From the NCBI RefSeq assembly GCF_000721235.1, contig NZ_JOFH01000026.1, positions 33,206 through 97,205 on the forward strand: DNA of 64,000 bases. The letters run 5' to 3'. The translations under genes were made by a program, and so were the position numbers. Of the stretch, positions 1-8,967 are shown one piece after another; the first letter of the stretch is position 1, and each line of letters begins with the position of its first letter. The DNA is from Streptomyces olivaceus (GTDB lineage Bacteria > Actinomycetota > Actinomycetes > Streptomycetales > Streptomycetaceae). The notes below the pieces were generated by a model. The model ran no database searches, was not told the origin of the DNA, and saw nothing but the letters and a program-made list of their open reading frames with translations.

Positions 1-1
1 G

Positions 2-121
2 ATCCGTGCGCTGTGGCGGCGCGCGGGCGGGACCCTGTCCGCGCAGGAGCGTGTGGAGTACGAGCTGCTGGTGGTCGAGTGGGCGACCGCGATCCGCGGC
101 GAGGTCATCGAGGCGGCCTGA
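2..121 (+). CDS. hypothetical protein, C-terminal fragment (5' end outside window)
   Basis: The last 39 codons of a gene that begins before the window; it stops with TGA at 119-121. The fragment ends in EVIEAA and is rich in Arg, Glu and Ala, with a predicted helical, soluble character. It runs convergently towards the SDR gene. I do not recognise the family from this tail, and the function is unknown. Confidence 0.55.
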   Translation: MRALWRRAGGTLSAQERVEYELLVVEWATAIRGEVIEAA

Positions 122-226
122 GGCGGGGTCCTTCCGGGCCGGGAGGGCGGCCCCCACGGGCCAGGTTCTCGGCGCCGTAGCGCACCCCCCGGAGAGTGCA
201 GCCCGTCCCGGCCGGTCCCGCCGGTG

Positions 227-967
227 TCAGCGACCGCCCGCCACGCGGAGCACCGTGCCCGTCGTGTACGACGCGTCGGACGACATCAGCCAGGAGATCG
301 CGGCGGCGATCTCCTCCGCCCGTCCCGCCCGCCCCATCGGCACCGTCGCCCCCATCCGCCGCGCCCGGTCCGCGTCGCCCGCCGCCGCGTGCATCTCGGT
401 GTCGATCACGCCGGGCGCGACGGCGTTCACCCTGATCCCGTCCGGACCGAGCTCCTTGGCCAGCCCCAGCGTCAGCGCGTCGACGCCCGCCTTGGTCGCC
501 GCGTAGTGCACGTACTCCCCGGGACTGCCCAGGGTCGCCGCGCCCGACGACACGTTCACGACGACGCCGCCGCCCCGCGCCGTCATCAGCCGCGCGGCAC
601 GCCTGGCGCAGAGCAGCACGCCCAGCAGGTTGACGTCGAGGACCCGGCGCAGGTCCGCGGGGTCGCTGTCGGCGAGGCGCCCGAGCGGGCCGGTCACGGC
701 CGCGTTGTTCACCAGTCCCGTGACCGGGCCGAGGCGCTCCTCGGCCACGTCGAAGAGCCGGTCGACGTCGGCCTCCACCGAGGTGTCCGCCCGCACCGCC
801 ACGCCCCGTCCGCCCGCCTCGCGCACCCCGGCGACCACCGACTCGGCCGCCGCCGAGTCGCGCGCGTAGCCGACGACGACGTCGTGTCCGTCCGCCGCGA
901 GCCGCAGGCAGGTCGCCGCACCGATCCCCCGGCCGCCGCCGGTGACCACCGTGAGAGGCCGCACCAT
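227..967 (-). CDS. SDR-family NAD(P)-dependent oxidoreductase (FabG-like)
   Basis: A 246-residue classical short-chain dehydrogenase, probably cytosolic. The N-terminus carries the cofactor motif TGGGRGIG, followed by NNAAV, a catalytic Ser in NVSSGAA, and YxxxK as YAATK. Length is normal for the family. The ATG at 967 is chosen because GGAGG lies just upstream; in-frame ATGs at 979 and 994 are less well placed. It stands alone on this strand with a perfect 17-bp palindrome directly upstream, so it is probably repressor-controlled. The substrate cannot be told from sequence; fatty-acyl reductase and xenobiotic ketone reductase are both possible. Confidence 0.85.
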   Translation of the reverse strand: MVRPLTVVTGGGRGIGAATCLRLAADGHDVVVGYARDSAAAESVVAGVREAGGRGVAVRADTSVEADVDRLFDVAEERLGPVTGLVNNAAVTGPLGRLADSDPADLRRVLDVNLLGVLLCARRAARLMTARGGGVVVNVSSGAATLGSPGEYVHYAATKAGVDALTLGLAKELGPDGIRVNAVAPGVIDTEMHAAAGDADRARRMGATVPMGRAGRAEEIAAAISWLMSSDASYTTGTVLRVAGGR

Positions 968-983
968 GAATACCTCCATATTT

Positions 984-1000
984 TGATCGATCATCGATCA
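984..1000. promoter_or_regulatory. palindromic operator candidate upstream of SDR gene
   Basis: TGATCGAT-C-ATCGATCA is a perfect 8+1+8 inverted repeat, 17 bp before the chosen ATG of the SDR gene and just before its ribosome binding site. A further ATCGATCG half-site lies at 1011-1018. A dyad of this size and position is typical of TetR- or MarR-type operators. No regulator gene is adjacent inside the window, so the binding protein is unknown. Confidence 0.5.
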
Positions 1001-1136
1001 CCCTAGAGGAATCGATCGCCCTTGAGGAGGTGTCGGACGCCGCCCGGACCCGCGCCCCGCAGGGCTCGGTGTGATCAACTGAATTCGCCCTCGTCGCGAG
1101 CGCACACTGAAGGCATCAGGGGGTAGGGAGGCGCCC

Positions 1137-2711
1137 ATGAAGACGCTCGACCACTGGCTCGCCTCCCCGTGGCGGCGCGCGGTCGCGGCCGCGCTCGCCG
1201 GCGCGCTGCCGGTGCTCGCCTTCCCGGGCCCCGCCCTGTGGTGGTGGGCCTACGTGGCGCTGGTCCCCTGGATCCTGCTGGTCCGCACCGCGCCGCGCGG
1301 CAGGCGGGCGGCGTACGACGGCTGGTGCGGGGGGTTCGGGTTCGTGCTGGCCATGCACCACTGGCTGCTGCCGAACCTGCACGTGTTCACGTTCGTCATC
1401 GCGGCGCTGCTCGGCCTGCTCTGGGTCCCCTGGGGTCTGCTGGTCCACCGGCTGCTGGGCGGGGCGCCGTCCGCGGGCCGGGGCGCCGCGGCCCTCGTGG
1501 TGCTGCCGTCGGGCTGGCTGCTGGCGGAACTGGTCCGGTCCTGGCAGGGCCTGGGCGGGCCGTGGGGGATGCTGGGCGCCAGCCAGTGGCAGGTGGCGCC
1601 GGCCCTGCGACTGGCCTCGGTGGGCGGGGTGTGGCTGCTCAGCTTCCTGGTGGTGGCCGTCAACGTCGCCGTCGCCGTCCTCGTCGCGGTGCGCCGGGCG
1701 AGGGTGCCGGCCCTGGCGGGTCTCGTCGCCACGGCCGCGGCCACCTCCGCCGCCTGGGTCTGGTCGCCGCGCCCCGGCACCGACGAGCGGGCCGCGATCG
1801 CCGTGGTGCAGCCCGGCGTCGTCTCCGGACCGGACAGCGCCGACCGGCGCTTCGACCGCGAGGAGCGGCTGACCCGCCGGCTCGCCGACCGGGGCCTCGA
1901 CCTGATCGTCTGGGGCGAGAGCAGCGTCGGCTTCGACCTGGACGACCGGCCCGACCTGGCCCGGCGACTGGCCGCGCTGTCCCGGGACACGGGCGCCGAC
2001 GTCCTGGTCAACGTGGACGCACGGCGCTCCGACAAGCCCGGCATCTACAAGAGTTCGGTGCTGGTCGGACCCGACGGCCCGACCGGCGACCGGTACGACA
2101 AGATGCGGCTCGTCCCCTTCGGGGAGTACGTACCGGCCCGCTCACTGCTCGGCTGGGCCACCTCCGTCGGCAAGGCGGCGGGCGAGGACCGCAGGAAGGG
2201 CACCGGGCAGGTGGTGATGGACGTCGGGGGCGGGCTGCGGATCGGGCCGATGGTGTGCTTCGAGAGCGCCTTCCCCGACATGAGCCGCCAACTGGCCGCC
2301 GACGGTGCCGAGATCCTGCTCGCCCAGTCCTCGACCTCGACGTTCCAGCACACCTGGGCTCCGGAGCAGCACGCCTCGCTCGCCGCCCTGCGCGCCGCCG
2401 AGACCGGCCGGCCGATGGTGCACGCGACGCTGACCGGCGTCTCCGCCGTCTACGACGCGAACGGCGCGCGGATCGGCTCGTGGCTCGGCACCGGCGCGAG
2501 CACTTCGCGGGTGTACGAGGTTCCGCTGGCGCACGGCAGCACCCCGTACGTCCGCCACGGCGACTGGGCGGTGCACGCGGCGCTGCTGGTCCTCGCGGGC
2601 TGGGCCACCGCCGAGGGCGTACGCGCGGTGCGGCTCAGGCGGACCCCGCCCGTGCCTCCCGCACCACCCGCTCGCACAGCTCATGGGTCAGCAGCGCGTC
2701 CCGGGCGCTGA
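1137..2711 (+). CDS. lnt: apolipoprotein N-acyltransferase
   Basis: A 524-residue membrane protein that adds the third acyl chain to the N-terminal Cys of lipoproteins. Residues 1-200 are mostly hydrophobic membrane segments; from about 220 there is a nitrilase-like domain. The Glu-Lys-Cys triad is visible: E261 in WGESS, K322 in DKMRLVPFGEYVP and C374 in PMVCFESAFP. A further C-terminal membrane segment is followed by a basic, Pro-rich tail. Streptomycetes often have two Lnt homologues, so this may be one of a pair. The 3' end overlaps the convergent Gfo/Idh gene by 77 bp. Confidence 0.92.
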   Translation: MKTLDHWLASPWRRAVAAALAGALPVLAFPGPALWWWAYVALVPWILLVRTAPRGRRAAYDGWCGGFGFVLAMHHWLLPNLHVFTFVIAALLGLLWVPWGLLVHRLLGGAPSAGRGAAALVVLPSGWLLAELVRSWQGLGGPWGMLGASQWQVAPALRLASVGGVWLLSFLVVAVNVAVAVLVAVRRARVPALAGLVATAAATSAAWVWSPRPGTDERAAIAVVQPGVVSGPDSADRRFDREERLTRRLADRGLDLIVWGESSVGFDLDDRPDLARRLAALSRDTGADVLVNVDARRSDKPGIYKSSVLVGPDGPTGDRYDKMRLVPFGEYVPARSLLGWATSVGKAAGEDRRKGTGQVVMDVGGGLRIGPMVCFESAFPDMSRQLAADGAEILLAQSSTSTFQHTWAPEQHASLAALRAAETGRPMVHATLTGVSAVYDANGARIGSWLGTGASTSRVYEVPLAHGSTPYVRHGDWAVHAALLVLAGWATAEGVRAVRLRRTPPVPPAPPARTAHGSAARPGR

Positions 2712-3540
2712 GCAGCCGCCCCTCCCGCACCGCGTCGAGGAAGGCGAGCACCGCCTGCTCGATGCCGCGCTGGCGGGCCACCGGGACCCAGTCGCCGCGC
2801 CGCCGCACGGTGGGCTGGCCCTTGTGGTCGATCACCTCGGCGAGATTGACCACCTGGCGCTTGGTGTCCTGGCCGGAGACCTCCAGGATCTCCTCGGCCG
2901 AGCCGCTGAGCCGGTTCATGACGCCGAGCGCGGTGAAGCCGTCCCCGGCGAGCTGGAGGACGACGTGGTGGAGCAGCCCCTCCTCGGTGCGGGCGCGCAC
3001 GGTCACGTCGTCGACCGGGCCGGGCACCAGGAAGCGCAGCGTGTCGACGACGTGGATGAAGTCGTCGAGGATCATGGTGCGCGGTTCCTCCGGCAGCCCG
3101 GTGCGGTTCTTCTGCATGAGGATCAGCTCGCGCGGGTGCTCGGCGCACTGCGCGTAGCCCGGGGCGTGGCGCCGGTTGAAGCCGACGGCGAGGCTGGTGC
3201 GCCGCGCGTCGGCGAGGGCGACCAGGCGCTCGGAGTCGGCGAGTTCGTAGGCGAGGGGCTTGTCGACGTAGGTGGGGACGCCCGCTTCGAGCAGCCGGGT
3301 CACGATCTGCGGGTGGACGGAGGTCGGCGCGTGCACGAAGGCGGCGTCGAGGTCCTGGGCGAGGAGCGCGTCGAGGTCCGCGTGGCGCTGCGCCGGCGGG
3401 ACGCGCAGCGTGTCGGCGACCCGGGTGAGGGTGGCGGGGGTGCGGGTCTGCAGGTGCAGTTCGAGCCCGGGGAGAGCGGCGAGCACCGGCAGGTAGGCCT
3501 TCTGCGCGATGTCGCCGAGTCCGATGCAGCCGACCTTCAC
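2635..3540 (-). CDS. Gfo/Idh/MocA-family oxidoreductase
   Basis: A 301-residue NAD(P)-dependent oxidoreductase. The N-terminal Rossmann motif is GCIGLGDIAQ, the active-site Lys is in VDKPLA (family EKP motif), and DDFIHVVDTLRF supplies the DxxxH catalytic segment. The GTG start at 3540 follows a GAGGAG ribosome binding site. Members act on sugars, inositols or bile-pigment-type substrates; nothing nearby identifies the substrate. It runs convergently with lnt and overlaps its last 77 bp. Confidence 0.85.
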   Translation of the reverse strand: MKVGCIGLGDIAQKAYLPVLAALPGLELHLQTRTPATLTRVADTLRVPPAQRHADLDALLAQDLDAAFVHAPTSVHPQIVTRLLEAGVPTYVDKPLAYELADSERLVALADARRTSLAVGFNRRHAPGYAQCAEHPRELILMQKNRTGLPEEPRTMILDDFIHVVDTLRFLVPGPVDDVTVRARTEEGLLHHVVLQLAGDGFTALGVMNRLSGSAEEILEVSGQDTKRQVVNLAEVIDHKGQPTVRRRGDWVPVARQRGIEQAVLAFLDAVREGRLLSARDALLTHELCERVVREARAGSA

Positions 3541-3685
3541 GGGGTGTGCTCCTCAGCTGCTCGCCGACCTGGTCCGCCGGACAGCATACGGGGGCGGCGG
3601 CGGACTCCCCGCCGGTAGGGGGCGGGGCCCCGTGCCGGGCTGAAAACCGCTGGTGGGGCGGGTCTCGCTGGGCAAGGATGACGGC

Positions 3686-4198
3686 ATGACGACCGAGCGC
3701 CGCGAACCCGCACCCGACCTCGACGAACGCGCCATGCTGGAGGGCTGGCTGGAGTACCACCGGAAGACCCTCGCGTGGAAGTGCGAGGGCCTGACCGACG
3801 AGCAGTTGAGGACGCCTGCCGTCGCCCCGTCGAACCTGTCCCTGATGGGCCTGGTGCGGCACATGGCGGAGGTGGAGCGCAGCTGGTACCGCAGGGTGCT
3901 CGCGGCCGAGGACGCCGGCCCCCTGTACTACGGCGACGAGGACCCGGACGGCGAGTTCCGGCTCACCGGGTCCGACACCTGGCAGGAGGCCCACACCACC
4001 TGGCAGGCCGAGATCGCGGCGGCCCGGCGCAACGCGGCGGGGGTCCCCCTGGACGAACCGACCCGGGGCAGGCACCTGCGCACCGGTGAGCGCTACACGC
4101 TGCGCTGGATCCACACCCACATGATCGAGGAGTACGCGCGGCACAACGGGCACGCCGACCTGATCCGCGAGCGCCTGGACGGCGCCACGGGCGAATGA
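3686..4198 (+). CDS. DinB-fold (DUF664-type) putative metal-dependent protein
   Basis: A 170-residue protein of the DinB/YfiT-like four-helix fold. Likely metal ligands are the His in LVRHMAEVE and those in THMIEEYARHNGH, the usual three-His arrangement. Actinobacterial relatives include mycothiol-dependent transferases and hydrolases, so a mycothiol-linked detoxification role is possible but not shown. The ATG at 3686 is the first sensible start. It is monocistronic and cytosolic. Confidence 0.8.
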   Translation: MTTERREPAPDLDERAMLEGWLEYHRKTLAWKCEGLTDEQLRTPAVAPSNLSLMGLVRHMAEVERSWYRRVLAAEDAGPLYYGDEDPDGEFRLTGSDTWQEAHTTWQAEIAAARRNAAGVPLDEPTRGRHLRTGERYTLRWIHTHMIEEYARHNGHADLIRERLDGATGE

Positions 4199-4301
4199 CG
4201 TCACCTCCGGTCGTCCGCGGGCGTCCGTACGGGGCCCGACATCACCCGTGCGGGGCAACCTGTGCTCGTCCGGTGCCGCGGGCGGGTCCGGAAGCAGCAG
4301 A

Positions 4302-4808
4302 GTGACGCGGGTGCATCGAACGACGACCACCGCAACACTTCTGGTGACCGTGGCTGTCACGGCCCTGGCCGGCTGTACGACGGTCCGGGGCCCGGCCACG
4401 CCCGATCTGCCGGCCGCGGGTCCCCGCTCGTCCGCGCCGCGTCCGGAGGGCCCGGCCGAGCCGCGGGTCGTACAGGCCCCCGCCCGCGAGGCGCTGGAGA
4501 TGATCGGTCCCTCCGCCTCCGCGGACGGCGGCACCGGGGAACCACGGCGTACGAAACGCTCCGCGTCCGCCGCCCCGCACGACGCGCCGGCGCCGCCGGC
4601 CGGACCCGAGCAGCCCCGGTCCGCCGGGCCGGCACCGAAGGACACCGGCCGCCCCGCACCGCCCCGGCCGAAGGTCCCCGAGCTTCCCGGCTCGTCCGGC
4701 GCGGACGCGGGAAAGAACGCGAACGTGTGCTCCCTCGGCAAGCAGTACGGCGGCTGGCGCCCGGGCAGCCCCGAGGCGCGCATCTGCGAGCAGGCGTACG
4801 GCCGTTGA
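4302..4808 (+). CDS. Pro-rich lipoprotein, function unknown
   Basis: A 168-residue protein with an N-terminal lipoprotein signal: basic start, hydrophobic stretch, then lipobox ALAGC at about residue 25. The middle is a disordered Pro/Ala/Gly/Arg-rich spacer. The end is a compact segment with two Cys (NVCSLGKQYGGW and RICEQAYGR) that could form a disulfide outside the cell. The GTG at 4302 is preferred for the GGAAG at 4290-4294 and because it places the signal peptide correctly. I do not recognise the family. It is probably anchored on the outer face of the membrane. Confidence 0.7.
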   Translation: MTRVHRTTTTATLLVTVAVTALAGCTTVRGPATPDLPAAGPRSSAPRPEGPAEPRVVQAPAREALEMIGPSASADGGTGEPRRTKRSASAAPHDAPAPPAGPEQPRSAGPAPKDTGRPAPPRPKVPELPGSSGADAGKNANVCSLGKQYGGWRPGSPEARICEQAYGR

Positions 4809-4922
4809 CGTCGGGCGCTCCGGCTGCGGCTCCCTCTGGGGTCCGGCACTCCGGCCTCGGCTCCGGCACCGGGCTCCTGCTCCCGGGCGGGGGGCCGGTG
4901 TGGAAGCCGTGGCCGGGCCGGG

Positions 4923-5522
4923 CTAAGGCCGCTGTCGCGGTGGACGGCCCGGGCCGTCCGGCCGGTCGGGCGCGTCCGGGCCGTGCCCTCCGTCGTCCAA
5001 GCGGCGTCCCAGCCGGTCGATCGCGGCCCGGACACCCTCGCCGTAGCGGTCCGGCGCGAGGTGCTCGGCCGCGGCCCGGGCGCGCCCCAGGTGTGCGCGG
5101 GCGGCCTCGCGGCGGCCGAGGCGGTCGTAGTCCGCGGCCAGGTTGAGGTGGAGCGAGGGGGTCAGAACACGCGCGGCGAGGGCGCCCGGGTGCCGTGCGG
5201 CGGCCGGCCGCTCCCCGGTCAGTTCCTCGGCGGCCGACAACGCCCGGAGGTCCCAGGCCAGTTCGTCCGCGGGATCGTCCTGGGTGTCGGCCAGGTAGTG
5301 GGCCAGCGTGCAGCGGTGCAGGGCGTCGCCGTGCTCGCCGATCTCCGCCCACAGGACGAGGAATCGGTCCCGGGCCTCTTCGCGGTCCCCGGCGTGATGC
5401 AGCATGACGACCTGCCCGATCCGCGTCGGCACGGCGTCCGGCGCCGTCTGCTCCTGTCCCTGCGCCACCGCGTCCTCCGTGCCCTCGTCGGCTGCCTTGA
5501 CGACGACGCTAACCGCAGGCAC
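4923..5522 (-). CDS. hypothetical protein with TPR-like helical repeats
   Basis: A 199-residue soluble protein. Several Ala/Leu-rich helix pairs (for example LHLNLAADYDRLGRREAARAH) resemble tetratricopeptide repeats, so a protein-interaction role is likely. The last 30 residues are disordered, rich in Asp, Pro, Gly and Arg. The start is uncertain: the GTG at 5522 has only a weak ribosome binding site. It precedes nothing on the same strand closely enough to be an operon partner. No enzymatic motif is visible. Confidence 0.65.
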   Translation of the reverse strand: MPAVSVVVKAADEGTEDAVAQGQEQTAPDAVPTRIGQVVMLHHAGDREEARDRFLVLWAEIGEHGDALHRCTLAHYLADTQDDPADELAWDLRALSAAEELTGERPAAARHPGALAARVLTPSLHLNLAADYDRLGRREAARAHLGRARAAAEHLAPDRYGEGVRAAIDRLGRRLDDGGHGPDAPDRPDGPGRPPRQRP

Positions 5523-5641
5523 CCGTATTACCGGTCAGGCGTCCCGGGCGACGCGCGGACCCGGGACACGCGGGCCGCACGCGCCCCCCCCTCACGGCCC
5601 CCGCGGACCGCGGACCCGGCCCCGGCGTCCGCGCGCCGGAG

Positions 5642-6325
5642 TCAGCCCAGGTTCGGGACGGTCCAGTCGACCGGGTCGTGGCCCTGCGCCGCGATCGCCT
5701 CGTTGATCTGCGTGAACGGGCGGGAGCCGAAGAACTTCTTCGCCGACAGCGGCGAGGGGTGCGCACCCTTGACCACCCGGTGCCTGCTCTCGTCGATCAG
5801 CGGCAGCTTCTTCTGCGCGTAGTTGCCCCAGAGCACGAACACCGCCGGGTCGTCGCGGCGGACCACCGCGCGGATCACCGCGTCGGTGAACAGCTCCCAG
5901 CCGCGGGACTTGTGCGAGTTCGCCTCGCCCGCCCGGACGGTGAGCACCGCGTTGAGCAGCAGCACGCCCTGCTCGGCCCAGGGCATCAGGTAGCCGTTGT
6001 CCGGGACGGGGGTGCCCAGCTCCGCGTGCATCTCCTTGTAGATGTTGCGCAGGGACGGCGGGACCTTCACCCCCGGCCGGACCGAGAAGCACAGCCCGTG
6101 GCCCTGCCCCTCGCCGTGGTACGGGTCCTGTCCGAGGACCAGCACCTTCACCCGGTCGTACGGCGTCGCCTCCAGCGCGGCGAAGACCTCCTCGCGGGGC
6201 GGGTAGACGGGGCCGTTCGCCCGCTCCTCCTCGACGAACTCCATCAGCTCCTTGAAGTAGGGCTGCTGCAGTTCGCCGCCCAGGGCCTCGCGCCAGGACT
6301 CGGGCAGGATGGCGGTGTCGGTCAC
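5642..6325 (-). CDS. ung: uracil-DNA glycosylase (family 1)
   Basis: A 227-residue enzyme that excises uracil from DNA in base-excision repair. Motif GQDPYHGEGQAHG is present as GQDPYHGEGQGHG with the catalytic Asp, and the DNA-binding loop HPSPLS is intact near the C-terminus. Length is typical for Ung. The GTG at 6325 is preferred over upstream in-frame starts because GGAAG sits five bases before it. It is cytosolic and probably transcribed alone. Confidence 0.95.
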   Translation of the reverse strand: MTDTAILPESWREALGGELQQPYFKELMEFVEEERANGPVYPPREEVFAALEATPYDRVKVLVLGQDPYHGEGQGHGLCFSVRPGVKVPPSLRNIYKEMHAELGTPVPDNGYLMPWAEQGVLLLNAVLTVRAGEANSHKSRGWELFTDAVIRAVVRRDDPAVFVLWGNYAQKKLPLIDESRHRVVKGAHPSPLSAKKFFGSRPFTQINEAIAAQGHDPVDWTVPNLG

Positions 6326-6398
6326 GTCGACTTCCTTACGCTGTGCGGTCGCTTCCACTTCCACAGAACCTACCGGCGGCCACTGACAACCGGCGCGC

Positions 6399-7985
6399 CT
6401 ACCAACCGGTCTTGCGGCTCAGCTGCCACATCATCATGATCGTCGACGGGTCCATGGCCTGTTCCACGCCCGAGATCTCCGTGCTGACGGCCACGTACTG
6501 CTTGCCCTGCCACAGGGGCAGCAGCCGTGCGTCGTCCACGATGATCTGCTGCGCGCGCTCGAACTCCCGCTCCACGTCGGCGCGGTCGCTCTCCCGGCGG
6601 GAGCGCGGCAGCAGCTCGCCGGTGATCTCCGGGGCCGGGTAGGGCGTGCCGAGCGCGTTCTGCTCACCCACGAAGGGGGCGATGAAGTTCTCCGCGTCCG
6701 GGAAGTCCGGGGACCAGCCGCGCCCGAACACCGGGTACTCGCCCTTCTGGTAGCCGGTGACGTACGTCTTCCAGGGGCGGCTTTCGAGGGTGATCTCGAA
6801 GAGACCGGAGGCGTCGAGCTGGCGCTTGATCTCCTTGAACCCGGTCGCCGTCTCGGAGCCGTAGCGGTCGCTGGTGTACCAGAGGGTGAGCGGGACCCGT
6901 TCGGTGATGCCGGCCTCGGTGAGCAGTTTCCGGGCCTTGGGGACGCTGGGGTCGCCGTAGTCGTCGAAGAAGCCCGTGGTGTGCCCGGTCAGGCCCTTGG
7001 GGACCATGGAGTACAGCGGGTCGACGGTGTCCTGGTAGACCTCGTGCGCGAGGGTCGCCCGGTCGACGATCTGGGCGACGGCGCGGCGGACCTCCCTGCG
7101 GCCCGCCCACGGGTCCTCGGGGTTGAAGACGAGGTAGCTGATCTCGGTGCCGCTGCCCTCGACGAGCCGGAGCGCCTCGTCCCCGGCGTCCTTGGCCTGC
7201 AGCCCGATGACGTCGTCGGCCGCCAGGCCGCGGTACGTCACCTGGATGTCGTCGTCGCGCAGCGCCTCGACCATGCCGGCGGAGTCCTTGAAGTAGCGGA
7301 CGGTCACCGCGTCGTTGCGGCGCTCGGCGAAGCCCCGGTAGCGGTCGTTGCGCACGAGTTCGGCCCGCACGCCGTCCTCGTACGACCGGAGGGTGTACGG
7401 GCCCGAGCCGACGGCCTCGCCGTCCTCGCGCAGGGCGTCGGCCGGGTAGCCGCTCGGGTCGACGATCGACATGGCAGGCGTGGCGAGGACGAACGGGAAG
7501 GTGGCGTCGGGCTTGTCGAGGTGGAAGACCACCTCGCGCGCGCTCGGTGCCTGGACCCGTTCGAGGCTGCCGAGCAGGCCGGCCGGGCCGCCGTTGACGT
7601 CGATCTCCTTGATCCGGTCGATGGAGTGCTTGACGGCCAGGGCGTCGAGGCTGTGCCCGTTGGAGAAGGTCAGGCCCTCGCGCAGCTCGCAGCGGTACAC
7701 CTGGTTCGCGGAGTCGGTCAACGCGCACTGCTCGGCCGCGTCGGGCTCCGGCGCGGTCGCGCCGTCCGGATAGCTGAGCAGCGTCTGGTAGACGTTCCGG
7801 AACAGTTCCCAGGAGCCGTCCCAGGAGGCGGCCGGGTCCAGGGTGCTGGGCGCGCTGGTCGTCCCGACGACGATCGGCCCGTCGTCCTCGGGGCCGTCGG
7901 GCGACAGGAGGCCGCATCCGGTGGCCAGCGACGACAGGGACACGATGGCCACCACCCGGCGCAGGCGCCGCTTCCGGTTGAACAC
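6399..7985 (-). CDS. peptide/oligopeptide ABC-transporter substrate-binding lipoprotein (SBP_bac_5)
   Basis: A 528-residue extracellular solute-binding protein of family 5. A basic N-terminus (RKRRLRR) and a hydrophobic stretch end in lipobox ATGC at about residue 24. The mature part has the family pattern: GTTSAPSTLDPA near the start, then LREGLTFSNG and GSGPYTL, and a C-terminal segment on output residues WQGKQYVAVS. The GTG at 7985 follows GAGGAG. No permease or ATPase genes are adjacent, so it is an orphan component that must use a transporter encoded elsewhere, or acts as a sensor. Confidence 0.88.
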   Translation of the reverse strand: MFNRKRRLRRVVAIVSLSSLATGCGLLSPDGPEDDGPIVVGTTSAPSTLDPAASWDGSWELFRNVYQTLLSYPDGATAPEPDAAEQCALTDSANQVYRCELREGLTFSNGHSLDALAVKHSIDRIKEIDVNGGPAGLLGSLERVQAPSAREVVFHLDKPDATFPFVLATPAMSIVDPSGYPADALREDGEAVGSGPYTLRSYEDGVRAELVRNDRYRGFAERRNDAVTVRYFKDSAGMVEALRDDDIQVTYRGLAADDVIGLQAKDAGDEALRLVEGSGTEISYLVFNPEDPWAGRREVRRAVAQIVDRATLAHEVYQDTVDPLYSMVPKGLTGHTTGFFDDYGDPSVPKARKLLTEAGITERVPLTLWYTSDRYGSETATGFKEIKRQLDASGLFEITLESRPWKTYVTGYQKGEYPVFGRGWSPDFPDAENFIAPFVGEQNALGTPYPAPEITGELLPRSRRESDRADVEREFERAQQIIVDDARLLPLWQGKQYVAVSTEISGVEQAMDPSTIMMMWQLSRKTGW

Positions 7986-8124
7986 GTGCGCGCTCCTCGA
8001 TCCGCCGTACCAAGGGTCGGCAGACCATACCGCAGCGCCGAGCCGCCCGAACCCCCCTTCTGAGCAGGCCATTTGATCGTTTTGGGATGACTACGTTGTC
8101 ATCGTGCGCGGGGTTCCGGAACGC

Positions 8125-8163
8125 GGACACGGGCGCCGTCGGCGGTCGACGGCGCCCGTGTCC
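8125..8163 (-). terminator. strong hairpin terminator after the SDR pair
   Basis: A perfect 16-bp stem, GGACACGGGCGCCGTC paired with its complement, with a 7-base loop. It lies just downstream of the minus-strand SDR gene ending at 8196. No U-tract follows, as is usual for terminators in high-GC actinobacteria. Confidence 0.7.
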
Positions 8164-8195
8164 GGGATCGGTCCGAGAGGTCCTCCGGGGCGCGA

Positions 8196-8954
8196 TCAGC
8201 CCACGCCGGCGTTGAGGAAGACGCCTCCGTCGACGACGAGCGTCTGGCCGGTGACCCAGGCGGACTGCTCCGAGGTGAGGAACGACGCGGCGCCCCCGAT
8301 GTCGGAGGGCACGCCGAGGCGGCCCAGCGGGTAGCCGGCGGCGGCCTCCTCCTCGCGGCCCTCGTACAGGGCGGCGGCGAACTTGGTCTTCACGACCGCC
8401 GGGGCGATCGCGTTGACCCGCACCGCGGGCGCGAACTCGTGCGCCAGTTGCGCGGTGAGGTTGATCAGCGCGGCCTTGCTGACGCCGTACGCGGCGATGA
8501 AGGGCGAGGGCGAGAGGCCGGCGACCGAGGCGATGTTGACGATCGCGCCGCCGTTGTCCTTCTGCCAGGCGTGCCAGGTGCGCTGGGCGAAGCCGAGCGC
8601 CGAGAGCACGTTGGTCTCGAAGACCTTGCGCGCGACGTTCAGGTCCATGTCGGCGATCGGCCCGAACACCGGGTTGGTACCCGCGTTGTTGACGAGGAAG
8701 TCGACGCGGCCGAAGGCGTCCATCACCCGCTCGACGGCGACGGCCTGGTGGGCCTCGTCGTGGGCCTTGCCGGCGACGCCGATGACCCGGTCGGCGCCGA
8801 GCTTCTCGACGGCCTCCTTCAGGGCGTCCTCGTTGCGTCCGGTGATGCAGACCCGGTCGCCGCGCGCGACCAGTGCCTCGGCGACGCCGTAGCCGATGCC
8901 GCGGCTGGCGCCCGTGACGAGCGCGACCTTGCCGGAGAGTTCCACAGCAGTCAT
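8196..8954 (-). CDS. SDR-family oxidoreductase (FabG-like), downstream of second SDR
   Basis: A 252-residue short-chain dehydrogenase. It has TGASRGIG near residue 15, NNAGT, a catalytic Ser in NIASVAG and YGVSK for the Tyr-Lys pair. The ATG at 8954 begins 13 bp after the stop of the next SDR gene, so the two are one operon. It probably reduces 3-oxoacyl thioesters or related ketones using NAD(P)H. Paired SDR genes of this sort are common in streptomycetes; the substrates are unassigned. Confidence 0.87.
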   Translation of the reverse strand: MTAVELSGKVALVTGASRGIGYGVAEALVARGDRVCITGRNEDALKEAVEKLGADRVIGVAGKAHDEAHQAVAVERVMDAFGRVDFLVNNAGTNPVFGPIADMDLNVARKVFETNVLSALGFAQRTWHAWQKDNGGAIVNIASVAGLSPSPFIAAYGVSKAALINLTAQLAHEFAPAVRVNAIAPAVVKTKFAAALYEGREEEAAAGYPLGRLGVPSDIGGAASFLTSEQSAWVTGQTLVVDGGVFLNAGVG

Positions 8955-8967
8955 TGTCCCGGTCTTC

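Noticed and set aside
2681..5035. 784-residue minus-strand open frame
   Set aside because: Runs across several real genes in a shifted frame; low-complexity Arg/Pro-rich and no ribosome binding site.
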